Shown here: in pieces, positions 8,695 through 18,702 of the stretch
Layout: each line of letters starts with the position of its first letter
Numbering within the stretch: position 1 is the stretch's first letter
The notes under the pieces: generated by a model
What the model saw: only the letters and a program-made list of their open reading frames with translations
Told to the model about the DNA's origin: nothing
Database searches by the model: none
Origin: Saccharicrinis sp963663905
GTDB taxonomy: Bacteria > Bacteroidota > Bacteroidia > Bacteroidales > Marinilabiliaceae
Length of the DNA stretch: 64,000 bases
Assembly (NCBI GenBank): GCA_963663905.2
Contig: OY760657.1
Location: forward strand, 2,790,001 to 2,854,000
Direction of reading: 5' to 3'
Program-made: the position numbers and the translations under genes

Positions 8695-11600
8695 TTAAGA
8701 ATTCTCCTTTACTCCATATTTTGACGGAGCACATCCAAATTGAGCTTTAAAGCATTTGCTAAAATAAAAAGGATCTTCGATTCCAACTTTCCAGGAAACT
8801 TCGGAAACATTATACTTACCTTCAAGTAATAATTCTGCCGCCTTTTTCATCCTCTTCACCTTAATTAATTCATTAGGTGAATATCCGGTTAATCCTTTTA
8901 CTTTCTTATAGAATATTGTTCTCGATAAATTTGCCTTTTCTGTAAAGTCAGCCACTGAAAATTCAGGATTACATAAATTCTCATCAACAATATTGTTTAT
9001 TTGTTCGTAAAACTGTTGATCTTTTTTATCCTCACTTAAAGCACCTTTTTTAATCTCAATATCAACAGAAAAACGTTTTTTTAGCTTTTCACGCTGCTCA
9101 ATCAGAGCATAGATACGTGAAAGCAGATATTTCATACTAAAAGGCTTCATTATATAAGCATCGGCTCCACTTTCACTACCCTGAAGCTTAATCGTCTCCG
9201 ACGACATTGCTGTCAGCAAAATAATTGGAATATGGCTGGTTTCAAAGTTATCTTTAAGCCTTCTGGTTACCTCTAATCCATCCATTTCCGGCATTTTCAC
9301 ATCACAAATAATTAAGGTTGGATTTAATTCAATAGCCTTTTCCAATCCCTCTTTTCCATCAACTGCTATTTCAATATCGCAATGATGCTTCAATTCATCA
9401 CTTAAATACTCCCTGATCTCATAATTATCATCTACAATTAAAACTTTCCAGTTATGAGGTACACTTGGTCTGTTTACTTCAACTTCTGGTTGTAAATCAC
9501 CACCTTCTTTTGATACAACGGTAACTTTTTCTGAATCAACATATCTGGCATCATTATAAATTTCATCATCTGTAGGTAATACCACACTAAAAACAGATCC
9601 TCCTCCTTCATTTGGACGATAAGCTACCTTTCCTTTATGAGCTTCTGCAAATTCTTTTACCAACTCTAAGCCAACTCCTGTACCTTCTGAAGAAAAGTTT
9701 ATTTGCATAAAGCGACTAAAAAGTAATTCCTGTTTATCTTTTGGAATACCAATACCGGTATCGCTAACTTCAATGATACAATTACCGGTTTCATCTTCTT
9801 TATGTATTGAAAAAACAATCTTTCCTTTTGCCGGAGTATATTTAAATGCATTTGAAAGTAAATTGAATAAGATCTTTTCTACCTTATTTCTGTCAATATA
9901 AAACTCCCATGAATCATGAATACCTTCAAAGGTATAAGCCATTTGTTTTTGGAATGCGACTTCTTTAAAGGTATAATACACATCTAAAGCAAATGATCTG
10001 ATATCAGTATTCTCCAGGTTTAAAGTCATTACATTATTCTGTAACTTCCTGAATTCTAACAACTGATCAATCAGTCTCGACATTTGATGAGTATTTCTGT
10101 TCAATAAATTAACATTATGCTCCACCTCAGTAGGTAATTGCTTAATGCTATTTAAACGTTCAATAGCTCCTTTAATTAGAGTTAAAGGTGTTCTGAATTC
10201 ATGAGATATATTTGTAAAAAATCTAAGTTTATAATCTGTTAATTGTTTCTCCATTTTAACAGCAGAACTCAAACGATTTATCTTAATCGTAAAGCGGATA
10301 ACTACAATGGTTAGAATTATAAATACGATAAAATAAAATACAATAGCATAAACAGTCTTCCACAATGGAGGTTTAACTATGAATTTACAAGTGGTAATAC
10401 GATCACTCCATTGTCCATCAGAATTAGCCCCTTTTACCATAAATACATATTCACCGGGAGGCATATTCTTATATGTAGCCCAATTATTTGTACCTGGCTG
10501 ACTCCAAAACTGATCATAATTATCCATCTTATATGAATAACGATTATTGTCAGCATCCGTCAAATCCAAACAGGCAAAATTGATTGTAAAAGTTCTTTGT
10601 TCAAACTTTAATGTAACTTCCTTTGCCTTACTTATAGATTGCTTTAAAGGTGTATCTTCCTGGTATGTCTCTATTCGCTGATCAAAAATATAGAAGTCGG
10701 TTAAAACAACAGGCGGAACATCGGTATTTAATTTTATTTCACTTGGATCAAAAGCAATTAATCCATCCAAAGTACCCCATAACATTGTACCATCTTCACA
10801 CAATAAACTAGCATTTTCACTATAGTAATTTGGATATGTTTCATCTGTAAATCTATAGGTAGAAAAGGTATTTCCGTTTTCATCAATATGAGCCAGACCA
10901 TTTTCGGTACTTACCCATATAACACTGTCTTTACTTTCTAATATAGAAGTTATGATACTGGACGGAAGTCCCTGTTCTTTTGTATACTTAATAAATTCAC
11001 CTTGCTTATCCGGACTGTCTTTAACAAACTTATTTAAACCACCACCTGCTGTACCTATCCATATTTGCTTTTTACTATCCTGATAAATAGATTTAATATC
11101 ATTACTATTTAATCCTTTAGGATGTCCCGGACTGTAAGTATATATTGTATACAAATTCGGATTATCTATAAATTCATCAGGATTAAAGCTAATCAAACCT
11201 ATATAACTTCCAACCCACATTAATCCATCGGAATCCTGCAATATACATCTTAAATAACTCAGGTTCCCCTGATCATTAAAGTAATGTTTAAAAGAAATTC
11301 CGTATTTGTTCTCCTGAACTAAATCCAGCCCCCCGGAAAAAGAAGCAATCCATATTCTATGTTTACTATCTTCTATTAAATCAAAAACTGAGTTATTGCA
11401 TAAACTTTCTTTCTTATTTGCATCATGTACAAAATGATACATAAGCTTATATGTTTGTCTGTCTAAAACATATACACCTCCACCTTTTGTACCTACCCAA
11501 ATTCTACCTTTTGAATCCTCTAAAATGGTATATGGATTCATACTTTGATGAACACAAATATTTTTACCTAGATCTTTATCATAAACATAAAGTCCACCAT

Positions 11601-12999
11601 TTTTTGTACCAACCCATATTTTCTTACTGGAGTCTTTATAAATTACTTTTACATAATTAGAGGTTCCTGGTGCTTCTTTATCTTCAGGTTTAATCTTTTT
11701 ATAATTCAATTTATCCTTTGACACCTTTGTTATTCCGGTATATTCACAACCTAACCAAAGATTACCCGCCATATCCTCTGTTATAGATAATAAATAATCC
11801 GATGTCAGGCTATTAAGTCCTTTTTTATACTGATAATTAGTTAATTTATCCTTATCAGCATCAAATCTATATAATCCATTTCCATAGGTTGTGATCCAAT
11901 ATATACCCTTTGAATCAATAAAAAAGTTATATCGGCAATCATCAATAACATTCGCAATTTTAGGTCTGACTAGTTCATAGTCTCTATATACCTTTTTATC
12001 TGGACTTAAATATTCTACTTTACCCGATTGATCATGAATCCAGATGGCATTTTTTGAATCCCTTATTATATTTGGAGTAGAAGCATATTTATTTTTGAAT
12101 GGTTTTACATTATTTGAATATTTTCCAGTACCAATATTGTATATAAATAAACCATTTGATTTAGTTGAAATTAAAATACTATGATCATCGTATTGAATAA
12201 AGCTGCTGACCGTTGCCCCTAAATTATAAACCGACCTTGGTAAAAAGCTGTCTTTCTTCTTGTCATAAGTATATATAGCACCTTGATCTGTAAGAAAATA
12301 CAATTTTGAATCTATTTCCAGAATTTTAATAAACTCTCCTTGATCATCATTTTTAAAAAGCTGAGTTATTTTACCTTGACTATCAATTCTATTTAAGCCA
12401 TTACTACATCCAATCCAGGTTAATGAATCGCTATCCTCGTATACAAAATTCACATGATAATTAGTCAAAACCTTAGAATGTTTTGTTACCATAAAATCAA
12501 TTTTAGGAAATAAATCATCTCCTTTAGTAATCTTTACACACCCCTCTTCATATTTCCATAACCAAATATTCCCTGATGGAGTTTCAAGATAGTTCTGAAA
12601 TGGCAATTGAACTCTTGCATCATTATAATAAAAAGAAATAATCTCTTCTTGTTGCTTACTATAGCAATTGAAAGAATTGTCATATTTTCTTACCCATAAA
12701 AAGCCATCCTTATCTTCAAATATGGTTCTGATTCTTGAATCTGAAATTTGATTAGCATCACCTAAATGAGGTTTGTAATTAATAAAGCGTTTTCCATCAT
12801 ATCTCACCAAACCATCTAAAGTACCTGCCCAAAGAAAACCATCACTGTCTATATGAATAGTTCTGACAGTATTTTGAGGTAAGCCTTCCTGTGTGCCAAT
12901 TTGCTCAAATAATAAACTTTCCTGGGCTTGAATTACTGGAGAGAAAACTAATATGAATAAAAAAAATAACTTCCTGAAGAATGTATATAGTGTACTCAT
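8695..12999 (-). CDS. Hybrid two-component system regulator (HTCS)
   Basis: A 1434-aa one-protein sensor/regulator. Order: signal peptide (1-25), two periplasmic seven-bladed Reg_prop propellers (about 30-750, repeats such as DSDGFLWAGTLDGLVRYDGK and DSKKQIWIGTAGGGLNKF), Y_Y_Y domain (about 770-860, NRYSYKMDNYDQFWSQPG), one membrane helix (about 868-893), HisKA with SHEFRTPLTL (phospho-accepting His933), HATPase with VSDTGIGIPK, a receiver with Asp1233 in IICDVKMPEMDG, and an AraC-type HTH at the C-terminus (about 1320-1430). HTCS proteins bind glycan fragments in the periplasm and switch on nearby glycan-degradation genes. It lies upstream of the GH115 gene and divergent from the GH43/rhamnose mutarotase pair, the likely targets. 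Confidence 0.95.
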   Translation of the reverse strand: MSTLYTFFRKLFFLFILVFSPVIQAQESLLFEQIGTQEGLPQNTVRTIHIDSDGFLWAGTLDGLVRYDGKRFINYKPHLGDANQISDSRIRTIFEDKDGFLWVRKYDNSFNCYSKQQEEIISFYYNDARVQLPFQNYLETPSGNIWLWKYEEGCVKITKGDDLFPKIDFMVTKHSKVLTNYHVNFVYEDSDSLTWIGCSNGLNRIDSQGKITQLFKNDDQGEFIKILEIDSKLYFLTDQGAIYTYDKKKDSFLPRSVYNLGATVSSFIQYDDHSILISTKSNGLFIYNIGTGKYSNNVKPFKNKYASTPNIIRDSKNAIWIHDQSGKVEYLSPDKKVYRDYELVRPKIANVIDDCRYNFFIDSKGIYWITTYGNGLYRFDADKDKLTNYQYKKGLNSLTSDYLLSITEDMAGNLWLGCEYTGITKVSKDKLNYKKIKPEDKEAPGTSNYVKVIYKDSSKKIWVGTKNGGLYVYDKDLGKNICVHQSMNPYTILEDSKGRIWVGTKGGGVYVLDRQTYKLMYHFVHDANKKESLCNNSVFDLIEDSKHRIWIASFSGGLDLVQENKYGISFKHYFNDQGNLSYLRCILQDSDGLMWVGSYIGLISFNPDEFIDNPNLYTIYTYSPGHPKGLNSNDIKSIYQDSKKQIWIGTAGGGLNKFVKDSPDKQGEFIKYTKEQGLPSSIITSILESKDSVIWVSTENGLAHIDENGNTFSTYRFTDETYPNYYSENASLLCEDGTMLWGTLDGLIAFDPSEIKLNTDVPPVVLTDFYIFDQRIETYQEDTPLKQSISKAKEVTLKFEQRTFTINFACLDLTDADNNRYSYKMDNYDQFWSQPGTNNWATYKNMPPGEYVFMVKGANSDGQWSDRITTCKFIVKPPLWKTVYAIVFYFIVFIILTIVVIRFTIKINRLSSAVKMEKQLTDYKLRFFTNISHEFRTPLTLIKGAIERLNSIKQLPTEVEHNVNLLNRNTHQMSRLIDQLLEFRKLQNNVMTLNLENTDIRSFALDVYYTFKEVAFQKQMAYTFEGIHDSWEFYIDRNKVEKILFNLLSNAFKYTPAKGKIVFSIHKEDETGNCIIEVSDTGIGIPKDKQELLFSRFMQINFSSEGTGVGLELVKEFAEAHKGKVAYRPNEGGGSVFSVVLPTDDEIYNDARYVDSEKVTVVSKEGGDLQPEVEVNRPSVPHNWKVLIVDDNYEIREYLSDELKHHCDIEIAVDGKEGLEKAIELNPTLIICDVKMPEMDGLEVTRRLKDNFETSHIPIILLTAMSSETIKLQGSESGADAYIMKPFSMKYLLSRIYALIEQREKLKKRFSVDIEIKKGALSEDKKDQQFYEQINNIVDENLCNPEFSVADFTEKANLSRTIFYKKVKGLTGYSPNELIKVKRMKKAAELLLEGKYNVSEVSWKVGIEDPFYFSKCFKAQFGCAPSKYGVKENS

Positions 13000-13189
13000 T
13001 AAATGCTTAAATTACTAAGAACTTCCTAATTTATATCTATTCTGTTCAATATAAAAACAAAGCCTAAAAATAGTAAAAATCAAAGGTTCTTTTTAGTTTA
13101 AAACTATTTTTACAGGTAAAATGTATTATTATCCATAAATCATGGACCTATTGAGAATTATCTTGCAATAGACAAAATCAAAATTAATT

Positions 13190-14161
13190 ATGCATAAAAA
13201 TTATTATTTTATCGCCTTTGCAATTCTTCTATTTGCCGTTATTTCATGTAACTCTCCTAAAAAAACTGAAAAAGAAGAAGAATTAAATACAGGATATCTT
13301 TTTAGTTATTTTAATAACAATGGTAAAGATGGTCTACATCTTGCCTACAGTTTGAATGGCTTAAAGTGGGAAGCTTTAAATAATGATAAATCATTACTAG
13401 TTCCTGTAGTAGGTAAAGACTCTTTAATGCGCGACCCAAGTGTTGCTCAAGGAAAAGATGGCACCTTTCATATGGTATGGACTACAAGTTGGTGGGATAA
13501 AGGGATTGGTTATGCATCTTCTAAAGATTTAATTAATTGGAGTGAGCAAAAGTTTTTACCTGTCATGTCGCATTTAGAAAGCACAAAAAACACTTGGGCT
13601 CCTGAATTATTCTACGATAAGGCTGATGATTTATTCTATATATTTTGGGCGTCTACTGTTCCTGAATTGTATGAAGAAATAGAAACTTCTGAAAGCGAAA
13701 AAGGATTAAACCACAGAATGTACTATACAACAACAAAAGACTTTGAATCCTTTACTCCTACTGAAGTTTTCTTTGATCCGGGATATAGTGTAATAGATGG
13801 TGCTATCATAAAAACGGACTCTGCTTACATGATGGTTATCAAAAACGAGATGTCGGCTCCAGCTGAAAAAAACCTTAGAACTACTTTTACTAAAGATTTA
13901 AAAGCTGGTTTTCCAACTAAGGTATCTGAAAGTATTTCAGGTAAATCATGGGCTGAAGGCCCAACACCTTTGCAGGTTGGAGAATACATTTACATTTACT
14001 TTGACAAATACAGAGATAAAAGATATGGTGCCATCAGATCTTTGGATGGCGTTAATTGGGAAGATATTTCTGACTCAATTAGCGTTCCTAAAGGAATTCG
14101 TCATGGTACTGCTTTTCCTGTAAGTATGAATATAATTGAAAACTTACAGAAACTTAAATAA
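13190..14161 (+). CDS. GH43-like five-bladed propeller glycoside hydrolase, lipoprotein
   Basis: A 323-aa lipoprotein (lipobox VISC, Cys20). The rest is a five-bladed beta-propeller of the GH43 type (arabinofuranosidase/galactosidase-like). Candidate active-site residues are Asp in MRDPSV, the Trp-Ala-Pro-Glu segment NTWAPELFYD, Asp in VIDGAII and Glu in AEGPTPL, which match the base, pKa-modulating Asp and acid positions in GH43 by order. Blade signatures include SLNGLKWEAL, SSKDLINWSEQ and TTKDFESFTP. It stands divergent to the HTCS gene and 15 bp before L-rhamnose mutarotase, so it probably works in release of arabinose or a related sugar from the same glycan. Exact specificity is unknown. 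Confidence 0.8.
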   Translation: MHKNYYFIAFAILLFAVISCNSPKKTEKEEELNTGYLFSYFNNNGKDGLHLAYSLNGLKWEALNNDKSLLVPVVGKDSLMRDPSVAQGKDGTFHMVWTTSWWDKGIGYASSKDLINWSEQKFLPVMSHLESTKNTWAPELFYDKADDLFYIFWASTVPELYEEIETSESEKGLNHRMYYTTTKDFESFTPTEVFFDPGYSVIDGAIIKTDSAYMMVIKNEMSAPAEKNLRTTFTKDLKAGFPTKVSESISGKSWAEGPTPLQVGEYIYIYFDKYRDKRYGAIRSLDGVNWEDISDSISVPKGIRHGTAFPVSMNIIENLQKLK

Positions 14162-14176
14162 TTTAAATCAAATTCT

Positions 14177-14491
14177 ATGAAGAGATTAGCCTTTAAAATG
14201 TATTTAAACGAGGGTCAAAAAGAAGAATACAAAAAAAGACATAATGAAATCTGGCCCGAATTAAAAAAGCTATTAAAAGATGCAGGCGTAAGTGAATATT
14301 CTATTTTTCTGGATGAAGAAACAAACATCCTTTTTGCATTTCAAAAAGTGGATGGAGATGGAGGTTCTCAAGACCTTGGACAAACAGAAATTGTACAGAA
14401 GTGGTGGAAATTTATGGCTGATATCATGAAGACAAATCCAGACAACTCTCCTGTTTCTATTGAACTTGATGAATTATTTTATATGGAATAA
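14177..14491 (+). CDS. rhaM: L-rhamnose mutarotase
   Basis: A 104-aa cytoplasmic protein of the RhaM/RhaU family, which interconverts alpha and beta anomers of L-rhamnose before the isomerase. The ferredoxin-like dimeric fold is supported by RLAFKMYLNEGQKEEYKKRH with the proposed catalytic His, the NEIWPEL segment and VQKWWKFMADIM with the Trp pair, at the family's normal length of ~104 aa. It follows the GH43-like gene by 15 bp and is closed by a terminator, so the two form a short operon. Its presence indicates that the target glycan contains rhamnose. Confidence 0.93.
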   Translation: MKRLAFKMYLNEGQKEEYKKRHNEIWPELKKLLKDAGVSEYSIFLDEETNILFAFQKVDGDGGSQDLGQTEIVQKWWKFMADIMKTNPDNSPVSIELDELFYME

Positions 14492-14530
14492 AAACAATAT
14501 AAGATCTTTTTTCATTTAGCATTTAGTTTG

Positions 14531-14572
14531 AAAGGCGATTGTAATTTGATGAAAATGACAATCGCTTTTTTT
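14531..14572 (+). terminator. Rho-independent terminator after rhaM
   Basis: GCGATTGT (14535-14542) pairs with ACAATCGC (14558-14565), followed by TTTTTTT. Confidence 0.9.
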
Positions 14573-14796
14573 ATTCATTTAACTCATCCTTTATCAAAAA
14601 ACGCTATCCTTTTCTATAAAAGTTTAAAAGAACAAACTTTAATATTCTCATAAACAAAAGATATTCCCTCACACATCCTGCTATCATTCTGATATAATCA
14701 CCTAATATTCAATAATATTTAGTAACTTTTAAATTCTGAATGATTTTTCATTCAAAATGTCTTGTCTTAAATCATAATAATCAAATTATAACAAGC
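14573..14796. other. Intergenic region before the tricorn-like protease
   Basis: No gene. A short inverted repeat, AAAGTTT-N8-AAACTTT (14619-14640), is the only structure seen. The region presumably holds the protease promoter; no convincing TAnnTTTG box stands out. Confidence 0.4.
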
Positions 14797-17700
14797 ATGA
14801 AAAAGTTACTTTTATCATGTACAATACTTTTTTTTACGTATTGTGCATTCGGACAAATCAGTGCCAAATTAATGCGTTATATGGACGTATCTGAAGATCA
14901 AATAACATTTGTATATGGTGGTGATGTCTGGATTGCTCCTAAAACCGGAGGAACAGCTATACAAATTACTCACTCTCCGGGAGAAGAATCCTGGCCCAAA
15001 TTCTCTCCTGATGGTAAAGAAATAGCATATACTGCCAGCTATAATGGAAACTCTGATATATATGTAATACCAGTAACCGGAGGAATTCCAACCAGAGTAA
15101 CATATAACTCATTCTATGATCGCATGGTAGAATGGCATCCTGATGGTAAACAACTACTATTTGCTTCGAAAAGAGAAAGTGGAATTGGTCGTGTAAATCA
15201 ATTTTTCATGGTTAAAAAAGAAGGCGGCCTCCCCCAAAAATTAAAAATTCCTTATGGTGAATTGGCTGATTTTTCAGCTGATGGAAAAAAACTAACCTAC
15301 ATAACTAAAATTACAGAAGACTATCCATTTAAAAGATACAGAGGTGGACTTACCTCCGACATTCTTGTTTATAATTTTGATTCAGATTCAATAGAAAGAA
15401 TTACCACCAATGAGGCCAATGATGGCAAACCAGCCTGGGTAGGTGATAATATTTATTTTCTTTCGGACAGAGGAGAAAATATGAGATTGAATATTTGGGA
15501 ATACAATCCTAAAACAAATACAAAGGAACAAATCACTCACTTCTCTGATTTTGACATCTCATTTTTATCCGGTTCAGAAAAAGAACTCGTATTTGAAGTT
15601 GGAGGCGATTTATATTTAATGAACACAGAAGGTCAAAAATACAAAAAAGTGAATATTAATATTGTAAGCGATCTTTCTGTTGAAATGCCGGTGGTAAAAG
15701 ATGTAAGTAAAAACATAAATTCGGCTTCTGCATCTCCCGGTGGGAAAAGGATTGTTTTTGAAGCAAGAGGTGAACTATTTAATGTTCCTGTAAAAGAAGG
15801 CTACACGTTAAATTTAACACAATCCAGTGGTAACTTCGACCATACCCCATCCTGGTCACCAGATGGTAAAACAATTGCGTATTGGAGCGATAGATCTGGT
15901 GAATATGAGATCTGGCTGCACAACACCCAAAACAATATCATTAAGCAACTTACAAACAGAGGAAAAGGATTTGGTTATGAATTATTTTGGTCGCCAAACA
16001 GTAAACAAATAGCATTTATTGATGAAACCAATAGCATTTACATTATAGATGCAAATACAGGCCTTACAACGACTGTTGATAATTATCAATGGAATATTGG
16101 TCATTGGAGCAGATTTTATTACCCTATCTCTTGGTCCCCGGATTCTAAATGGTTGACTTATAGCATCGGTCAGAACAATGCCAATGGAGCTATTTTTATT
16201 TATAATACCGAAAACAAAACCAAACATCAAATTACCAGTGGATTTTACGATGATAAATATCCCGTTTTCAGTGCTGATGGAAAATATCTTTTCTATTTAA
16301 CAAACAGGGAATTTGATGCTGCATACTCCTCTCTAGACGATGGAACCTGGATATATCCCAATTCTACACAAATAGCATCTATTGCTTTAAAGACAAACTC
16401 ATCACTTTTACAAAAACCTAAAAATGATTCTGTTGAAATAAAAGAAGATAAAAAAGACGATAGTGAAAAAGATAAAAAAGGTAAAAAGGATTCTAATGAT
16501 AAAGAAGACAAAGAAAATAAAGAGGACGAAATAAATGTTGAAATTGATTTTTACAATATGGAATCCCGACTTGAAATTCTTCCACCAAAAGCAGGAAATA
16601 TAATGGGATTAATTCCTTTTAAAGATAAACTTGTTTATTATAAGCGTCCCAATACAGGTTCTGGCGAAAAATCCAATACACTGTATTATTTAGATCTTAA
16701 AGAACTTGAAGAGAAAAAAATTATAGAAGAGGTATCATTAGCAGCCCCTACTGCAGATGGTGAACAATTATTAGTAAGTTCAAAAGGTAAGTACGGAATC
16801 ATTAAACCTGAAGAAAATCAAAAAATTGACAAACCTATTCCTACCCAGAATCTATCAATGAACCTGATCCGTAAAGAAGAATGGAAACAGATTATATTGG
16901 ATACCTGGCGCAGACACAGGGACTTCTTCTATGATCCGAACATGCATGGATTGGATTGGGAAGCAATTCGAGACAGATATTTACCTTTAGTTGATGATGC
17001 CAGAACCAGATGGGACATCACAAACATTCAAAAAAATCTCGTTTCTGAACTTAGTGCCGGACATACTTATTCCTATGGTGGTGATACAGAAAAAAGTCCT
17101 TCTCAGGATTGTGGCTATTTGGGTATTGATTGGCAAACAGAAAATGGTTTATACAAAGTTAAACGCATCGTTAAACCTGCAGAATGGGATACACAAACCA
17201 GATCTCCTTTTGATAAACCGGGTATTGAAGTTAAAGAAGGTGATTATATTCTATCTGTGGACAATATCCCTCTTGAAACAAACAAAGATCCTTATTCAGC
17301 ATTTTCAGGATTGGAAGGGAAAACGGTTTTATTAAAAGTTTCCTCAACTGGAAATCAAGCAGACAGTAAAGATGTTATCGTTAAATGTTTATCCGGTAGA
17401 GAAGAATATAAACTCAGATATCTTGAGTGGATTGAAAACAACAGAAAAATGGTTGATAAATTATCTAACGGTCAACTAGGTTATATATACATGGCCAACA
17501 CTGCCGGTCAAGGCCAACAAGAATTAGTCAAAATGTATTATGGCCAACTAGATAAAAAAGGTTTTATACTAGACGAACGTTGGAATGGCGGTGGACAACT
17601 TGCCGATCGTTTCCTAGAGTTAATTCAACGTCCGGTAAACTGTCATCTTCATTGGAGACATGGTAAAGATCACCGTAGTCCTGTTAAAACCAACACTGGT

Positions 17701-18090
17701 CCTATCGGTATGCTTATTAATGGTTGGGCAGGATCAGGTGGAGATGGTTTACCCTGGGCATTTCAGGAGCTAAAAGCAGGTCCTATTGTTGGCGAACGTA
17801 CATTAGGGATCCTTGTAGGTCCGGCTACAGGCCACCGATTAATTGATGGAGGTACAATTACAGTTCCCGGTGCTCGACTATATGATAATGATGGCCATTG
17901 GTTTTGGGAAGGAGAAGGTGTCAGACCTGATATAAAAGTATGGGATGATCCGAATATATTGATTCAGGGAAGAGATCCTCAGGTGGAACGTGTTGTTGAA
18001 GAAGTTTTAAAACTAACAAAAGAAAACAAACATTTAATAACTCCGGCACCACCACTTGAAGACCGAACTGCAAAAGGACTAAAACAATAA
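14797..18090 (+). CDS. Tricorn-like S41 family peptidase
   Basis: The frame is open from an ATG at 14740, but the Sec signal peptide starts at the ATG at 14797 (MKKLLLSCTILFF...AFGQ), giving 1097 aa. Order: WD40-like TolB/tricorn propellers (about 25-540, repeats such as PKFSPDGKEIAYTASYNG and PSWSPDGKTIAYWSDRSG), a highly charged Lys/Asp/Glu linker (about 545-590), a core domain, PDZ (about 760-850, GYLGIDWQ...VKEGDYILSV) and S41 protease domain (about 890-1060) with the nucleophile Ser980 in GWAGSGGDGLPW and Glu in GERTLG. Tricorn family members degrade oligopeptides; this one is predicted periplasmic. It forms its own transcription unit, ended by a terminator. Confidence 0.9.
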   Translation: MKKLLLSCTILFFTYCAFGQISAKLMRYMDVSEDQITFVYGGDVWIAPKTGGTAIQITHSPGEESWPKFSPDGKEIAYTASYNGNSDIYVIPVTGGIPTRVTYNSFYDRMVEWHPDGKQLLFASKRESGIGRVNQFFMVKKEGGLPQKLKIPYGELADFSADGKKLTYITKITEDYPFKRYRGGLTSDILVYNFDSDSIERITTNEANDGKPAWVGDNIYFLSDRGENMRLNIWEYNPKTNTKEQITHFSDFDISFLSGSEKELVFEVGGDLYLMNTEGQKYKKVNINIVSDLSVEMPVVKDVSKNINSASASPGGKRIVFEARGELFNVPVKEGYTLNLTQSSGNFDHTPSWSPDGKTIAYWSDRSGEYEIWLHNTQNNIIKQLTNRGKGFGYELFWSPNSKQIAFIDETNSIYIIDANTGLTTTVDNYQWNIGHWSRFYYPISWSPDSKWLTYSIGQNNANGAIFIYNTENKTKHQITSGFYDDKYPVFSADGKYLFYLTNREFDAAYSSLDDGTWIYPNSTQIASIALKTNSSLLQKPKNDSVEIKEDKKDDSEKDKKGKKDSNDKEDKENKEDEINVEIDFYNMESRLEILPPKAGNIMGLIPFKDKLVYYKRPNTGSGEKSNTLYYLDLKELEEKKIIEEVSLAAPTADGEQLLVSSKGKYGIIKPEENQKIDKPIPTQNLSMNLIRKEEWKQIILDTWRRHRDFFYDPNMHGLDWEAIRDRYLPLVDDARTRWDITNIQKNLVSELSAGHTYSYGGDTEKSPSQDCGYLGIDWQTENGLYKVKRIVKPAEWDTQTRSPFDKPGIEVKEGDYILSVDNIPLETNKDPYSAFSGLEGKTVLLKVSSTGNQADSKDVIVKCLSGREEYKLRYLEWIENNRKMVDKLSNGQLGYIYMANTAGQGQQELVKMYYGQLDKKGFILDERWNGGGQLADRFLELIQRPVNCHLHWRHGKDHRSPVKTNTGPIGMLINGWAGSGGDGLPWAFQELKAGPIVGERTLGILVGPATGHRLIDGGTITVPGARLYDNDGHWFWEGEGVRPDIKVWDDPNILIQGRDPQVERVVEEVLKLTKENKHLITPAPPLEDRTAKGLKQ

Positions 18091-18099
18091 TATAATTTT

Positions 18100-18128
18100 A
18101 AACGGCTGGTATTTTATCAGCCGTTTTT
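18100..18128 (+). terminator. Rho-independent terminator after the tricorn-like gene
   Basis: AAACGGCTG pairs with CAGCCGTTT over a 9-nt loop, ending in TTTTTA, 10 bp after the stop. Confidence 0.9.
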
Positions 18129-18165
18129 ATTGGATTTATTTCTCAACTTAAATCAGAATATTGTT

Positions 18166-18173
18166 TAGTTTTG
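18166..18173 (+). promoter_or_regulatory. Putative -7 box for the GNAT gene (TAGTTTTG)
   Basis: TAGTTTTG matches TAnnTTTG. The transcription start would fall near 18180, which excludes the in-frame TTG at 18171 and supports the ATG at 18198. Confidence 0.5.
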
Positions 18174-18197
18174 TGTACATATTTTATAACAAAAGAA

Positions 18198-18701
18198 ATG
18201 AATATAACACTACATCCTATTACAGATAATGATTTACCTTTTATTTGTGATATATATAATTATTACATTAAAAACACAACAGCTACTTTTCATACAGAAC
18301 ATGTTGGTATTGATGAAATAAAAACATTTGTTCCTTACAAACACCATAAGTACGAAACTTTCATTGTTAAAAATTCAGATGGTGAAAGTTGCGGTTATAT
18401 TTACCTAGGATATTACAAACCAAGGCAAGCATATGACAGAACTGCTGAAGTTACCATATATCTTAAACCTGAAATGGGTGGAATGGGCTATGGAAAAGCA
18501 GCTTTAGATTTAATTGAAGATATTGCTAAAGAAAAAGATATAAAAGTATTATTGGGAGTAATAACTGCAGAGAACAAAGCCAGCGTTCGTGTATTTGAAA
18601 AATGCGATTATGAAAAATGTGCACATTTCAAGCAGGTAGGGGAAAAATTTGGTAAAATATTAGACGTTGTGATTTATGAAAAAATTCTTGAAATGGCTTA
18701 G
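18198..18701 (+). CDS. GNAT family N-acetyltransferase (phosphinothricin acetyltransferase-like)
   Basis: A 167-aa protein from the ATG at 18198, chosen over the upstream TTG at 18171 because that TTG overlaps the putative promoter box. It shows the GNAT fold with the acetyl-CoA loop MGGMGYGKAALDLIED (the Q/R-x-x-G-x-G/A motif region) and the C-terminal ITAENKASVRVFEKCDYEKC segment typical of the PAT/MddA subgroup that acetylates amino groups of small amino-acid-like compounds. The early segment IYNYYIKNTTATF is also common in that subgroup. Substrate unknown. Convergent with mntP, with one base between the stop codons. Confidence 0.88.
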   Translation: MNITLHPITDNDLPFICDIYNYYIKNTTATFHTEHVGIDEIKTFVPYKHHKYETFIVKNSDGESCGYIYLGYYKPRQAYDRTAEVTIYLKPEMGGMGYGKAALDLIEDIAKEKDIKVLLGVITAENKASVRVFEKCDYEKCAHFKQVGEKFGKILDVVIYEKILEMA

Positions 18702-18702
18702 T

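Noticed and set aside
1..14491. SusC/SusD pair in the glycan locus
   Set aside because: No TonB-dependent receptor or SusD-like lipoprotein is present in the window; the 574-aa lipoprotein at 3779 has Fn3/propeller character, not SusD.
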